Part shown: positions 1 through 7,853 of the stretch, piece after piece
How the letters are laid out: the number at the start of each line of letters is the position of its first letter
How positions within the stretch are numbered: position 1 is the first letter of the stretch
Source: Candidatus Woesearchaeota archaeon
Lineage (GTDB): Archaea > Nanobdellota > Nanobdellia > Woesearchaeales > JABMPP01
Length of the DNA stretch: 64,000 nucleotides
Direction: 5' to 3'
Assembly (NCBI GenBank): GCA_018303405.1
Contig: JAGVYD010000015.1
Span: forward strand, 1-64,000
Program-made: the position numbers and the translations under genes
Notes under the pieces: model-generated
The model's database searches: none
What the model was told of the DNA's origin: nothing
The model's input: the letters and a program-made list of their open reading frames with translations, nothing else

Positions 1-52
1 CAAAAATACACTTTTGAAGAATACCAAAGTGTAAGGAATCAGAGTCGGCTTA

Positions 53-103
53 CAGATTTCAACTAAACGCTGTGGGCTTCAGCCCACGGTAGTTTACAAG
101 CAA
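53..103 (+). mobile_element. IS200/IS605-like right-end hairpin (remnant or element edge)
   Basis: A perfect hairpin (GTGGGC, two-base loop region, GCCCAC) is followed by GGTAGTTTAC. This resembles the subterminal hairpin and tail of IS200/IS605 (TnpB) right ends as I remember them; no transposase is visible because the window begins just upstream. The hairpin coincides with the 3' end of the minus-strand nuclease gene, whose last seven codons read through it, so an insertion there is a reasonable inference. Confidence 0.4.
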
Positions 104-689
104 AACAATAATCAATATGGTAAGGTTTATTCTTTCGATGGTACATATAAAGGGTTGACTTAGTTTCTTTACCAAATTCATCTTTAGTATGTTGATGATA
201 TGTACTAAAAACATGTTTATTTTTGAGAATTGAGATTGTATCTCCAAGAGTTCCACACAAAGGGTAATCTGGTTTTTTATCCCAAATAACATTCCAGTTA
301 AAATCTCCAACTATAATAATCGGTTTCTCCAACAGATTCTTATAATAATTAATCGCAGAATAAACTTGCCCGATGTATCTTTGCTTCACATTTGTTGTAT
401 CATTCATTGCCCAAATTGCCAGCAAATTGAATTCAATTTTACCCATAACCTTTATCAAAATTACATATCGAAAAAGAGGATTATATTGAGGGTGAATTTC
501 GAGTTCATAATCCTTGTATGAAAAAATGCCTAACCCTTTATTTTTATTATCACCAAACCATAATTGCTTAGTTGTTTGCTCTCCAAATTTTTCGCATTCT
601 GGAACAACGACTATATCTGGCTGATATTGTTTTATATGCTCGGCTTTATTGCGATAAGCCATTTTACAATTCCAAGTTATAATCCTCAT
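63..689 (-). CDS. Endonuclease/exonuclease/phosphatase (EEP) family protein, probably 3'-truncated
   Basis: About 208 residues of the EEP (DNase I-like) fold, which hydrolyses phosphodiesters or phosphomonoesters with a divalent metal. Visible motifs in order are ITWNCK at the N terminus, VVPECE (metal-binding Glu), GDFNWN in the middle and HIDYCF near the C terminus. I chose the Met of MRIITWNC; an upstream Met would overlap the HEPN gene. The tail (PWAEAHSV) is encoded by the IS-like hairpin, so the natural C terminus is probably lost a few residues after the catalytic His. Substrate unknown. It follows the HEPN/MNT pair on the same strand. Confidence 0.75.
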   Translation of the reverse strand: MRIITWNCKMAYRNKAEHIKQYQPDIVVVPECEKFGEQTTKQLWFGDNKNKGLGIFSYKDYELEIHPQYNPLFRYVILIKVMGKIEFNLLAIWAMNDTTNVKQRYIGQVYSAINYYKNLLEKPIIIVGDFNWNVIWDKKPDYPLCGTLGDTISILKNKHVFSTYHQHTKDEFGKETKSTLYMYHRKNKPYHIDYCFACKLPWAEAHSV

Positions 690-703
690 TGTGGTTCTCT
701 GGT

Positions 704-1168
704 TTAACAAAGCATATTCATATTCTTGAAGAATGTCTTTGCATGTTCTATGCTTTCTTTTGCAGGCTCTTTGTTTGCTTGTGGCATTGTTCTATAAGTA
801 AATTCTCCTCGTTTCTTTTTCTCCTCTTTGAAGAGCCCAAGTAGATATTCTGCTCGAACCAAAGCTTCTTGGTATATCTTCAGAAGTTCAACATCAAGTT
901 CTCCGCTTTCAACAAATTTTTTGAATTCTGCGAATGATTTTTTGTGTTCTTCTGGCGCAGAAACTTCAACTCCTTTCTTGGCAAGATATGCTTTCGCACC
1001 ATAGAATATACTATAATAGCTATGTGCGATGACTGCACTGTAATATGTTTCTGGATCATTGACTTTGAAAGTTTCTTTCTGAATGTTTGGTTCTTCGCTT
1101 ATCACAAATATTATTTCTGCAAGTTTTATTTCATTTTCAGCCCTATGAATATACAATTTTAAATCCAT
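704..1168 (-). CDS. HEPN-domain toxin of a HEPN/MNT pair
   Basis: 154 residues, all-helical, resembling HEPN proteins: an SYYSIFYGAKAYL helix, then a second helical block with an Arg-rich stretch and IEHAKTFF at the end. HEPN toxins of this class are RNases paired with an MNT nucleotidyltransferase antitoxin that can AMPylate them (HepT/MntA logic). The canonical RxxxxxH is not sharply recognisable, so activity is uncertain. It overlaps the 3' end of the MNT gene by 26 bp, the usual order with the antitoxin-like gene first. Confidence 0.75.
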   Translation of the reverse strand: MDLKLYIHRAENEIKLAEIIFVISEEPNIQKETFKVNDPETYYSAVIAHSYYSIFYGAKAYLAKKGVEVSAPEEHKKSFAEFKKFVESGELDVELLKIYQEALVRAEYLLGLFKEEKKKRGEFTYRTMPQANKEPAKESIEHAKTFFKNMNMLC

Positions 1169-1769
1169 TGTTTATTCCCTCCTGAATTATTGAATAAAAT
1201 ATCACTGGATTATATATTGCAAGATGTTTGTATGCTATCTGTTTTCCCAAATTTTCATGTTTGTCTTTTAACATCTGGAGCATCTCATCTTTTGTAATAA
1301 TATGGGCATCTATCTTTAAAATAGATTTGAGCTCAGCAGATTTCATAGATAATTCACAATTCTTTTTGTCTTCCACTGAATTTACGAAGAGTGCAATATC
1401 TAAATCGGATTTTTCTTTTTGTTTCCCTTCCGCATATGATCCGAAAATTACAATAGATACAAATTCTATATTTGATAGTTCTTCTCTAATTATTTTTAAA
1501 CTGCTTTTAACCAGGTTAGAGCGTTTCTCTTTCATAATTATATCAAAATATGAAAAAACCGTGCTATTATCTAAATTTATAGCATATAAAATTATATTTC
1601 CAACTTCTCTTTTTCTCACAAGGTCTTCAGTGAGAAATTTTATTATTGCTTTTTGAATTATGGAGTTTGAGTTTTCTTTCGAATAGTCCTTTATTTCTTT
1701 ATAAGTCAGCTCTTTATACGGTCTTCTCAAGAATGCTTCAAATATTTTTATCTGCTTTGGAGTTAACAT
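1143..1769 (-). CDS. MNT-type nucleotidyltransferase with N-terminal winged helix
   Basis: 208 residues. Residues 1-70 look like a winged-helix DNA-binding domain. The minimal nucleotidyltransferase core follows near residues 108-130, with FGSYAEGKQKEKSDLDIAL holding the GS...SDLD catalytic signature, and a third acidic strand at DAHIIT. By analogy to MntA it would modify and silence the HEPN partner, while the winged helix may autoregulate the operon. A TATA-like element lies near 1810-1821 on the minus strand, implying a short leader. Overlap with the HEPN gene suggests translational coupling. Confidence 0.8.
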   Translation of the reverse strand: MLTPKQIKIFEAFLRRPYKELTYKEIKDYSKENSNSIIQKAIIKFLTEDLVRKREVGNIILYAINLDNSTVFSYFDIIMKEKRSNLVKSSLKIIREELSNIEFVSIVIFGSYAEGKQKEKSDLDIALFVNSVEDKKNCELSMKSAELKSILKIDAHIITKDEMLQMLKDKHENLGKQIAYKHLAIYNPVIFYSIIQEGINNGFKIVYS

Positions 1770-2100
1770 TCAAATACCTTTTTTCTAGTATGAACATACC
1801 TAAATAGAGGTATTATATAAAGGTTCCGATTGAAAAAAGAAAAAATGCAGGCTAGTTATCCTGCTTTTTGAGTGCAACGCCCTAAGTTTTCTCCTTAGGA
1901 AGGGCAGTTTTTACTAGCCGCAACAACGCTTTCTCTACCGTCGCAATTCAGTCACTTTACTGCCTCGGGGCATAATAACGAATTTTAGAAAAAGCGTTTA
2001 TGCTACTGCTTAGTAGCGAAACATTTATAATGGCGGAAATGTTATTCTATCGTTGTGAAGACAGAAAAATCCGGAACTCCCTGTGATGAATAGTCTCATT
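1770..2100. other. Gene-free 331-bp stretch with structured sequence
   Basis: No supportable ORF. GGCTAGT (1850-1856) pairs perfectly with ACTAGCC (1913-1919), enclosing a second stem (CCTAAG 1881-1886 with CTTAGG 1894-1899). This could be a small structured RNA or a decayed mobile-element end. Further on is the first copy of a 28-bp repeat with a TATA box (2003-2030), pointing towards no recognisable gene. Confidence 0.5.
2003..2030 (+). repeat. 28-bp direct repeat, copy 1 (orphan promoter)
   Basis: Identical to 3278-3305. It contains an imperfect palindrome (CTACT/AGTAG) followed by a BRE/TATA-like CGAAACATTTATAA. In this copy no gene starts at the expected distance. Confidence 0.8.
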
Positions 2101-2574
2101 TTAATCCTCTTTTTCTAATCTCTTTTCAATCTCTTTTTTTAGTGCATTTATGTGCAGTTCAAACTTTAATTTCAGCATTTTCCAATCTTCATACTTTAAT
2201 AATTGTCCTCTGTAGTTGATTGCGTTTCTTTTTAGCCTAATGGTTTCAAGGAATTCCCAGCCGAGTTCTAGGTCTGGATGTTTGAAACAGATGTATGCGT
2301 TTTTACATTGATGGTTGTCTGCTTCAATTCCTTCAAACAAGAGATATGTTTCAATTAATCCCCTGAGTGATTCATAATGGTCTCGAAAGACAAATGTCCA
2401 ATCTGTGCTGTCTTTTGGAATATCTTTTGATTTGCTGTTTATGAATTCAAGTCCTTTTTCCGCGACAATTTTTAATGATTTTATAAGTTCAATATCTACA
2501 TATTTTTCTTTTATGCTTCCAGTGCTCATGCAAAATTTGTAAGTTTTGTCAAGATTGTCAATTGTAAGCTTCAT
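2101..2574 (-). CDS. HEPN-like protein of a second HEPN/MNT pair
   Basis: 157 residues, predicted helical. The helix around RDHYESLRGLIETYLL and the later RLKRNAINYRG resemble the two core helices of HEPN proteins, with RNxxxY in place of the usual RNxxxH. Its start codon directly abuts the stop of the MNT gene (2575), the expected operon arrangement. If the last catalytic residue is really Tyr rather than His, RNase activity may be altered. Assignment rests mostly on context and helical pattern. Confidence 0.65.
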   Translation of the reverse strand: MKLTIDNLDKTYKFCMSTGSIKEKYVDIELIKSLKIVAEKGLEFINSKSKDIPKDSTDWTFVFRDHYESLRGLIETYLLFEGIEADNHQCKNAYICFKHPDLELGWEFLETIRLKRNAINYRGQLLKYEDWKMLKLKFELHINALKKEIEKRLEKED

Positions 2575-3126
2575 TTATGCAACCTCTGCAAAATCTTGTA
2601 TCTGTCCCTTTAAGATATATCCATTAACGATGTTCTTTATGAGCCCTGTTTTGACTTCTTTTATCTCTTCTTTATTCTCAAAGATATGCAGCTCAATATT
2701 CTTGTGGAGTTTTAGTTCATAAAATTTTTTATCAAAATCCGAAATATCTCCGAAAACAAAAATATCAATATCTGAGTCTTTGTACCAATCACCTTTTATT
2801 ATGCTGCCAAAAATAATTATTGTTCTGGCTTTTGAAAGGGATAAAAGTTTTGGAATGAGTCCACTTTTGTGAAGTTGCTCCAAGGCATAGATTCTTTTTA
2901 TTGAATAGTAATTTGAGTTATTACTTCCAACAGTATAATATGGAAATCTATTTTTTTCTTTCACATATTCTAGCAATCCTTCAGAAACATATTTCTTCAG
3001 CCATTTGTTTGCTACTAATCTTGCAACTTTTGCAGATTTGACTATCTCTTCAAAGTGCCATTCTTTTAAAGGGCTGTTTTCCAATATTAGTTTCAATATA
3101 TTTTCTTCTTTGCTCGGGCTTGCCAT
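2575..3126 (-). CDS. MNT-type nucleotidyltransferase with N-terminal winged helix
   Basis: 183 residues. The N-terminal ~75 residues look like a winged helix (EEIVKSAKVARLVANKWLKKY). The nucleotidyltransferase signature is IIFGSIIKGDWYKDSDIDIF (GS...DSDID), with a further acidic strand at ELHIF. It is the likely antitoxin partner of the HEPN-like gene, with zero spacing between stop and start. Sequence is distant from the MNT at 1143-1769, so this is a second, independent module rather than a recent duplication. A TATA-like AT-rich patch precedes the start. Confidence 0.8.
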   Translation of the reverse strand: MASPSKEENILKLILENSPLKEWHFEEIVKSAKVARLVANKWLKKYVSEGLLEYVKEKNRFPYYTVGSNNSNYYSIKRIYALEQLHKSGLIPKLLSLSKARTIIIFGSIIKGDWYKDSDIDIFVFGDISDFDKKFYELKLHKNIELHIFENKEEIKEVKTGLIKNIVNGYILKGQIQDFAEVA

Positions 3127-3277
3127 AAATTAGTATAACTGAGATATACTATTTAAATGTTTCGGTTAAGGTGCCGTCTAATCTGCGGGACTTTTCCCCA
3201 TTTTTTGCATCTCCATCGCTAACCAGCTCTTTCACCACTTAGTGACCTTGTAGCGCTTTTTTGAAAATCAGTCACAA

Positions 3278-3305
3278 CTACTGCTTAGTAGCGAAACATT
3301 TATAA
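3278..3305 (+). repeat. 28-bp direct repeat, copy 2, carrying the promoter of the 3329 gene
   Basis: Identical to 2003-2030. Here the TATA box (ACATTTATAA, 3296-3305) sits about 25 nt before the ATG at 3329, the classic spacing for a leaderless archaeal transcript. The two copies bracket the second HEPN/MNT module. Confidence 0.8.
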
Positions 3306-3328
3306 CAGCGGGATTAATCCAACCCGTA

Positions 3329-4321
3329 ATGCCATATGAAACTACTATCGGCACTGCCAGTCCGGGCAAGGCCGAAACACTGTCGCAAAAAATCTATCTT
3401 TTTACAGACAAGGCTCTTCGTTTTCTTGCGCCTGGCATTGACAGGTACAGGAAATTTGGAAAAGAAGCTGAATTGCAAAGGCTGGAAATGCTGGGCAATC
3501 CTGAAATATTTCCTGAACCGGCACGGCCTTTTCTCGCGAAAAATCTTGGCAATGAGTCTTTAAGGGATTACTGGCACGTCATGGCGCAGCAGTCGCTCAT
3601 AGTCTTGGATTATTTCAATTATGACCATTCAACCAGGAAAATCCAGGAGGCAGCAGGAGAAGTCGGGAGGGCTTTCCATCTTCTAAAGGCAGCTGACATG
3701 CGCATTGAAACTTCAGGCGCGGGAAGGATGTCAACGCTCCAGGATATTGTGCAGACGGCCAGTACCCATCCAAGGCACCTGGCCATGCCTATTGACAAAT
3801 TCATAGCATCAGAATACCAAAGATATGAGCAGGAAATGCCGGAAGTTTCTGTGGCAATCGACGAATTGCACTTAATCCACCTTAAATACATGCTTGCAAC
3901 ATTCAGCAAATCCTCAAGCCTGCCCGAAGACCTGGAAAAAATGGCCTGGCGCGCAAGGTTTGGCAGGAAAGCCGGTGAAATCCAATATCAAATCCTGAAG
4001 CATTACGTCCCTTCACTGCCCGAAGCCTCGCGGGAAGTATTTGAAAGCCTCGGCGAAGCAGGCGCAATCAGGGATGACTGGGCAGATTTCCGTGAAGACA
4101 GAAAAGAGGGGCATGGCTATAACCATGCAATATCCAAATATATTCTCGGAGCAGATAAGGATGCCAAGGCATTTCAGACCTTTGGCTCACTGGAAAACCT
4201 GTCCCAATGGAGAAAGCACGCTGCATTCCTGGCCCTTGCGTGGCTGTACAACAGAAGAAGGAAAATTGGCTTGACAGATGATATTGCTGCTGGAAATTCA
4301 GATTCTCAATGGGCAAAATAA
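3329..4321 (+). CDS. Unknown helical protein with an Asp-rich motif like class I isoprenoid synthases
   Basis: 330 residues, soluble, mostly helical by composition; I do not recognise the family. One suggestive feature is RDDWADFREDRKEG (residues 248-261). It has the DDxxDxxxDxxxG spacing of the second Asp-rich motif of class I prenyltransferases and squalene/phytoene synthases. A possible first acidic motif, LDYFNYD, lies about 155 residues earlier. This is inference only. The leaderless start is supported by the TATA box at 3296-3305. The 3' end overlaps the convergent gene by 16 bp. Confidence 0.75.
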   Translation: MPYETTIGTASPGKAETLSQKIYLFTDKALRFLAPGIDRYRKFGKEAELQRLEMLGNPEIFPEPARPFLAKNLGNESLRDYWHVMAQQSLIVLDYFNYDHSTRKIQEAAGEVGRAFHLLKAADMRIETSGAGRMSTLQDIVQTASTHPRHLAMPIDKFIASEYQRYEQEMPEVSVAIDELHLIHLKYMLATFSKSSSLPEDLEKMAWRARFGRKAGEIQYQILKHYVPSLPEASREVFESLGEAGAIRDDWADFREDRKEGHGYNHAISKYILGADKDAKAFQTFGSLENLSQWRKHAAFLALAWLYNRRRKIGLTDDIAAGNSDSQWAK

Positions 4322-5343
4322 GCTTCCTTGAAAGCACCTATGAAGCTTGCGGCAGATGACTCAGAAATTCTCCCTTCCATTGCAGCAGTCCCGAGGCTGG
4401 ATTTGGCCAGCCTTAAGTCAAGATTTAGCAAGTCCTGTTTCAATTTACGGGCATCTTCCCTTGCGAATTCCTCCTGCTGTGCCATCAGGCCTTTGACTTG
4501 TATGTCTTGCCGGGCCAAGTCATATGATAATTTTGTAATTGGATCCATGCTCAATATTGCCCTGACTTCCTGGAGGCTGAATTCCGGCGCCTTGGAAATG
4601 TCAACAGCCACTCCAAAATCAATAAGCCTGGCGTCATCCCCTGTTGATGTAATGACGTGGGACTTTGTTGGCAAAACTTGTATAAGCGCATCCGCATAAA
4701 TCACATCTGCCTTGTGCAAGTCCGCATATTTTTTGCCAATCGCATGGCCTGCTTTCCCTGCCATGCCAGGCTTGGCCCTAAGCACTTCATGCAGTTCAAA
4801 TCCAGGGACGTAATCCTCAACAAGATAGCCGTCAATGCTTGGATGCTGCGCCGGGCCTGCGCCCAGTATGCTCGCCACTGTTGCGATTTTTGCCTCGTCA
4901 CTTGACTGGACAGGCTTGATTACTCTTGGCCCATGCCACCCTTTCATGTCATATAACGTGATAAGCCCCCTATTAACGCCTGCCATGATTGGCTCGCTTC
5001 CATTCATCTGGCCAGCATCAATCTTTTCCATGATTTCAGGAAAGAAATAGTAAGGCCCAAACTTTTTTACCCTGTCATCATTTAAAATTTTTTGATAAAG
5101 CTCGGGATCTGACGTTGCCAATGGTGCCAGCGGAAACCGCAAGTCAAATGGCTTGCCAAATGTTCCCTGTGGCTCGTGCGGGGCTAGGGCAGAATCATCG
5201 CCATATTCCTGCTGGCCTTTCCATATCTCCAATGCCTTCACATAAGAACTGTCCATAGTCAAATCTGCAGGGCTGCCTACTTTTATGTTGCCTGACAAGG
5301 TCTGCCTGATTCTGCTGATTTCCGCGCCTGAATATTTTATCAT
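4306..5343 (-). CDS. Protein-kinase-like (divergent) protein
   Basis: About 345 residues. The middle part has kinase-fold hallmarks: RVIKPV (candidate VAIK lysine), EDYVPGFELHEVL (hinge-like), a degenerate catalytic loop around VIYADALIQVL, and RLIDFGVAV (DFG metal-binding loop). The C-terminal 80 residues are a charged helical region. It may act as an atypical Ser/Thr or small-molecule kinase; the weak HRD-loop equivalent leaves activity uncertain. I chose ATG 5343 because a TATA-like TTTAAAA lies about 25 nt upstream; a longer reading frame continues upstream but through hairpin sequence. Confidence 0.65.
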   Translation of the reverse strand: MIKYSGAEISRIRQTLSGNIKVGSPADLTMDSSYVKALEIWKGQQEYGDDSALAPHEPQGTFGKPFDLRFPLAPLATSDPELYQKILNDDRVKKFGPYYFFPEIMEKIDAGQMNGSEPIMAGVNRGLITLYDMKGWHGPRVIKPVQSSDEAKIATVASILGAGPAQHPSIDGYLVEDYVPGFELHEVLRAKPGMAGKAGHAIGKKYADLHKADVIYADALIQVLPTKSHVITSTGDDARLIDFGVAVDISKAPEFSLQEVRAILSMDPITKLSYDLARQDIQVKGLMAQQEEFAREDARKLKQDLLNLDLRLAKSSLGTAAMEGRISESSAASFIGAFKEAYFAH

Positions 5344-5424
5344 ATCAATATGCAATGTCGCATCCTTTTTAAAGATTTGTAGTGTAACTACTTTGTGAAA
5401 GTGAAAATAGAAGATGAAATAAAC

Positions 5425-5449
5425 AAACCTTTTTTGATAAAAAAGGTTT
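5425..5449. terminator. AT-rich hairpin, probable terminator
   Basis: An 11-bp perfect stem AAACCTTTTTT / AAAAAAGGTTT with loop GAT. It has T-runs on both strands and could stop EF-2 transcription. It resembles the first hairpin of the tRNA-cluster repeats. Confidence 0.5.
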
Positions 5450-5482
5450 GACCAAAAAATATGCCCAAAATAAGGACGAAAG

Positions 5483-5509
5483 CTTACCTTTTTTTGTAAA
5501 AAAGGTAAG
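5483..5509. terminator. Second AT-rich hairpin after EF-2
   Basis: Stem CTTACCTTTTTT / AAAAAAGGTAAG directly after the EF-2 stop codon, followed like its neighbour by CCAAAAAA. Arm sequences differ from the first hairpin but pairing is kept. Confidence 0.5.
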
Positions 5510-5523
5510 GCCAAAAAACTACT

Positions 5524-7695
5524 CTACTCATTCGGCCCCAATCCCTTCCTTTCCCTGATGCGCCTGATAACATCCGGCTGTTTTTCGCCCGGCAGCCTCT
5601 CGAATGCCTGGTCTGCAAGCGAGGAAACTCCCTTGCCTTCAGTCGTGCTTCTTAGGTCAGAAGCCCAGCCTATCATTTCCATGACTGGAATCTTGGCCTT
5701 GACTGTTACGCCAAAATCATCCATCACAACATCCAAAAGCTGGCCCCTTTTTGAGCTGACAAGCTTTGACACGCTGCCCATGTGCTCCTGCGGCGCCTCA
5801 ATCAGATGGGTCTGGATTGGCTCGTAGATCACAGGCCCGGCTGTCATCATTGCCGCCCTTATGCCTTCCCTTACTGCAGGATAGACCTGTGCCGGCCCCC
5901 TGTGGATGGCGTCTTCGTGCAATGACATATCAGTCAGGATAACCTTGACATTGATGCACGGCTCCCTTGCCTGGGGCCCCCTTTCCATTACATCCTCAAA
6001 CATGTCCAGGATCATTTCTATGACTTCAATCATGTGGATTTGGCCTTTTGTAGCGTCCATGAACACGCAGCCCCTGAAAATGTCCTTGACCTGGTCTGCC
6101 TCTTTTGTGTCCATGCCGGTCTGCATTAATTTTTCCCTGAGGTCAAGGTTTCTCTTCTTGATCCTGCCTTCAGGAACAATATCGTCCCTGATCGCATTGG
6201 CCAATGCCTCGTTTATAGGCTCTACCTTGAAGTAGAATTTGTTGTGCTTGTTCGGGGATTTGCCCTCTGCTTCCTGGGACAGCCTGGTTATGGATTCCCT
6301 GAACACCACAATGGGCGAAGATGTCTTTATGTCAACGCCTTTTTCAGTCTTAATCCTGTTTTCAATGATTTCAAGATGAAGCTCGCCCATTCCCGACATG
6401 AGGTTTTCGCCGGTTTCTTCATTAATCTCAATCTTGATTGACGGGTCTTCCTTGGAAACTTTCCTAAGCACTTCAACTACCTTTGGCAGGTCCTGTGGCT
6501 TTGCAGGCTCAACAGCCTTTGTAATGACTGGCTCGAAAATGTGCTTCAGTTCCTGGAATGGCTCTTCAACATCAGATGTTATTGTTTCGCCCGCGCTCCC
6601 GACAAGGCCTCCAATAGCAAGGACATTTCCTGCCGGAACTTCCTCTATAAGCTCTGGCTTGATGCCATTGTAGACATAGACAGTCTGGATTCTCTGCCTG
6701 CTTTTTGCAAGGTTCAGGTAGACTTCCTGGCCCTGCTTGACCGTGCCGCTGAAAAGCCTGCCTGCGGCGAGCTCCTTCCCGCTCCTCGGGTCGATGACAA
6801 TCCTTGTGATGACAAATGCGAGCCTGCCTTCCTTGTTGCATGTAATAAGGTCCTTCCCGAATTCAGTTTCAGCATCGCCGTGCCATATCTTGGGAATCCT
6901 GTAGACCTGCGCCTGGACCGGGTCAGGATGGTGCTTGATAACCATGTCAAGGATGACTTCGAACAATGGGGCATTTTCCCAAACCCATTTTTTCTGGTCT
7001 TCATCATTCATCTGGTAGATTTTCTCAATATCTGCAAATTTCACATTTTTTTTCTGCATGTAAGCAAATGAAAGCGCCCAGTTGTCCCTTGCGCTCCCGA
7101 ATGCCACGCTTCCCTTGACAATGTCAACTTTCCACGACTGCTTGAACTGCGGCTCTGCCAGTTGCTCGATGAGGTTATTGAATCTCTTAATCAAATCCAG
7201 AAACCTTTCCTGGATTTTGTCAGGGGTCAATTTCAGCTCCTTGATAAGCCTGTCAACCTTGTTGATGAAAAGCACTGGCTTGACCCTTTCCCTGATTGCC
7301 TGCTTCAGCACTGTTTCTGTCTGCGGCATGATGCCTTCGACTGCGCAGACAAGCACTATAGTCCCGTCAATTGCCCTCATTGCCCTGGTAACGTTTCCGC
7401 CAAAGTCAATGTGGCCTGGCGTGTCAATGAGATTGATAAGGTATTCATGGCCGCCGAATTCGTGCACCATGGAAACATTTGCGGCATCAACTGTAAGAAG
7501 CCTTTCCTGCTCGTCCTTGTGCTGCCATGTTGCCATGCCTTCTTCAAGGTCGCCCGCATTCTTGGATGCCATGTGGCCTGATGCTGCCAGGAGGTTGTCA
7601 GTAAATGCTGTTTTTCCGTGATGAATGTGCGCACTTGTGCAAATGTTCCTGATATTTTTCGGAGCTCCTGCGAGCCTCCTTACCTTGTCAACCAT
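5524..7695 (-). CDS. fusA: Translation elongation factor EF-2
   Basis: 723 residues, normal for archaeal EF-2, the GTPase that translocates tRNA-mRNA on the ribosome. The G domain shows DTPGHIDF (G3) and NKVD (G4). Domain IV has SLHEDAIHRGPAQ, whose second His is the diphthamide target. The P-loop reads AHIHHGKT where translational GTPases have an Asp (xHxDHGKT). I chose MVDKVRRL at 7695; a Met seven residues upstream is possible. It lies downstream of the L7Ae-Ndk cluster but has its own 158-bp upstream region. Confidence 0.97.
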   Translation of the reverse strand: MVDKVRRLAGAPKNIRNICTSAHIHHGKTAFTDNLLAASGHMASKNAGDLEEGMATWQHKDEQERLLTVDAANVSMVHEFGGHEYLINLIDTPGHIDFGGNVTRAMRAIDGTIVLVCAVEGIMPQTETVLKQAIRERVKPVLFINKVDRLIKELKLTPDKIQERFLDLIKRFNNLIEQLAEPQFKQSWKVDIVKGSVAFGSARDNWALSFAYMQKKNVKFADIEKIYQMNDEDQKKWVWENAPLFEVILDMVIKHHPDPVQAQVYRIPKIWHGDAETEFGKDLITCNKEGRLAFVITRIVIDPRSGKELAAGRLFSGTVKQGQEVYLNLAKSRQRIQTVYVYNGIKPELIEEVPAGNVLAIGGLVGSAGETITSDVEEPFQELKHIFEPVITKAVEPAKPQDLPKVVEVLRKVSKEDPSIKIEINEETGENLMSGMGELHLEIIENRIKTEKGVDIKTSSPIVVFRESITRLSQEAEGKSPNKHNKFYFKVEPINEALANAIRDDIVPEGRIKKRNLDLREKLMQTGMDTKEADQVKDIFRGCVFMDATKGQIHMIEVIEMILDMFEDVMERGPQAREPCINVKVILTDMSLHEDAIHRGPAQVYPAVREGIRAAMMTAGPVIYEPIQTHLIEAPQEHMGSVSKLVSSKRGQLLDVVMDDFGVTVKAKIPVMEMIGWASDLRSTTEGKGVSSLADQAFERLPGEKQPDVIRRIRERKGLGPNE

Positions 7696-7757
7696 CTTTT
7701 CGCCGATTTTTATCACCTTTGCAATTATTCCGTGCCAACGCCCATATTCTCATTCAA

Positions 7758-7787
7758 TGCCAATATTATTATTGCCAATATTATTAT
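7758..7787. repeat. Two tandem copies of a 15-bp AT-rich repeat upstream of EF-2
   Basis: TGCCAATATTATTAT occurs twice head to tail in the EF-2 upstream region. On the minus strand it could provide duplicated BRE/TATA-like sites for EF-2. Confidence 0.6.
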
Positions 7788-7853
7788 TGATTGGTTACCG
7801 CTAATGCTCCTGCTGTTTCGTTTCTTTAATGCAAATTAATGCAAATCAGAAAC

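Noticed and set aside
7082-7621. Long plus-strand frames across EF-2
   Set aside because: Shadows of the EF-2 coding frame caused by codon bias.
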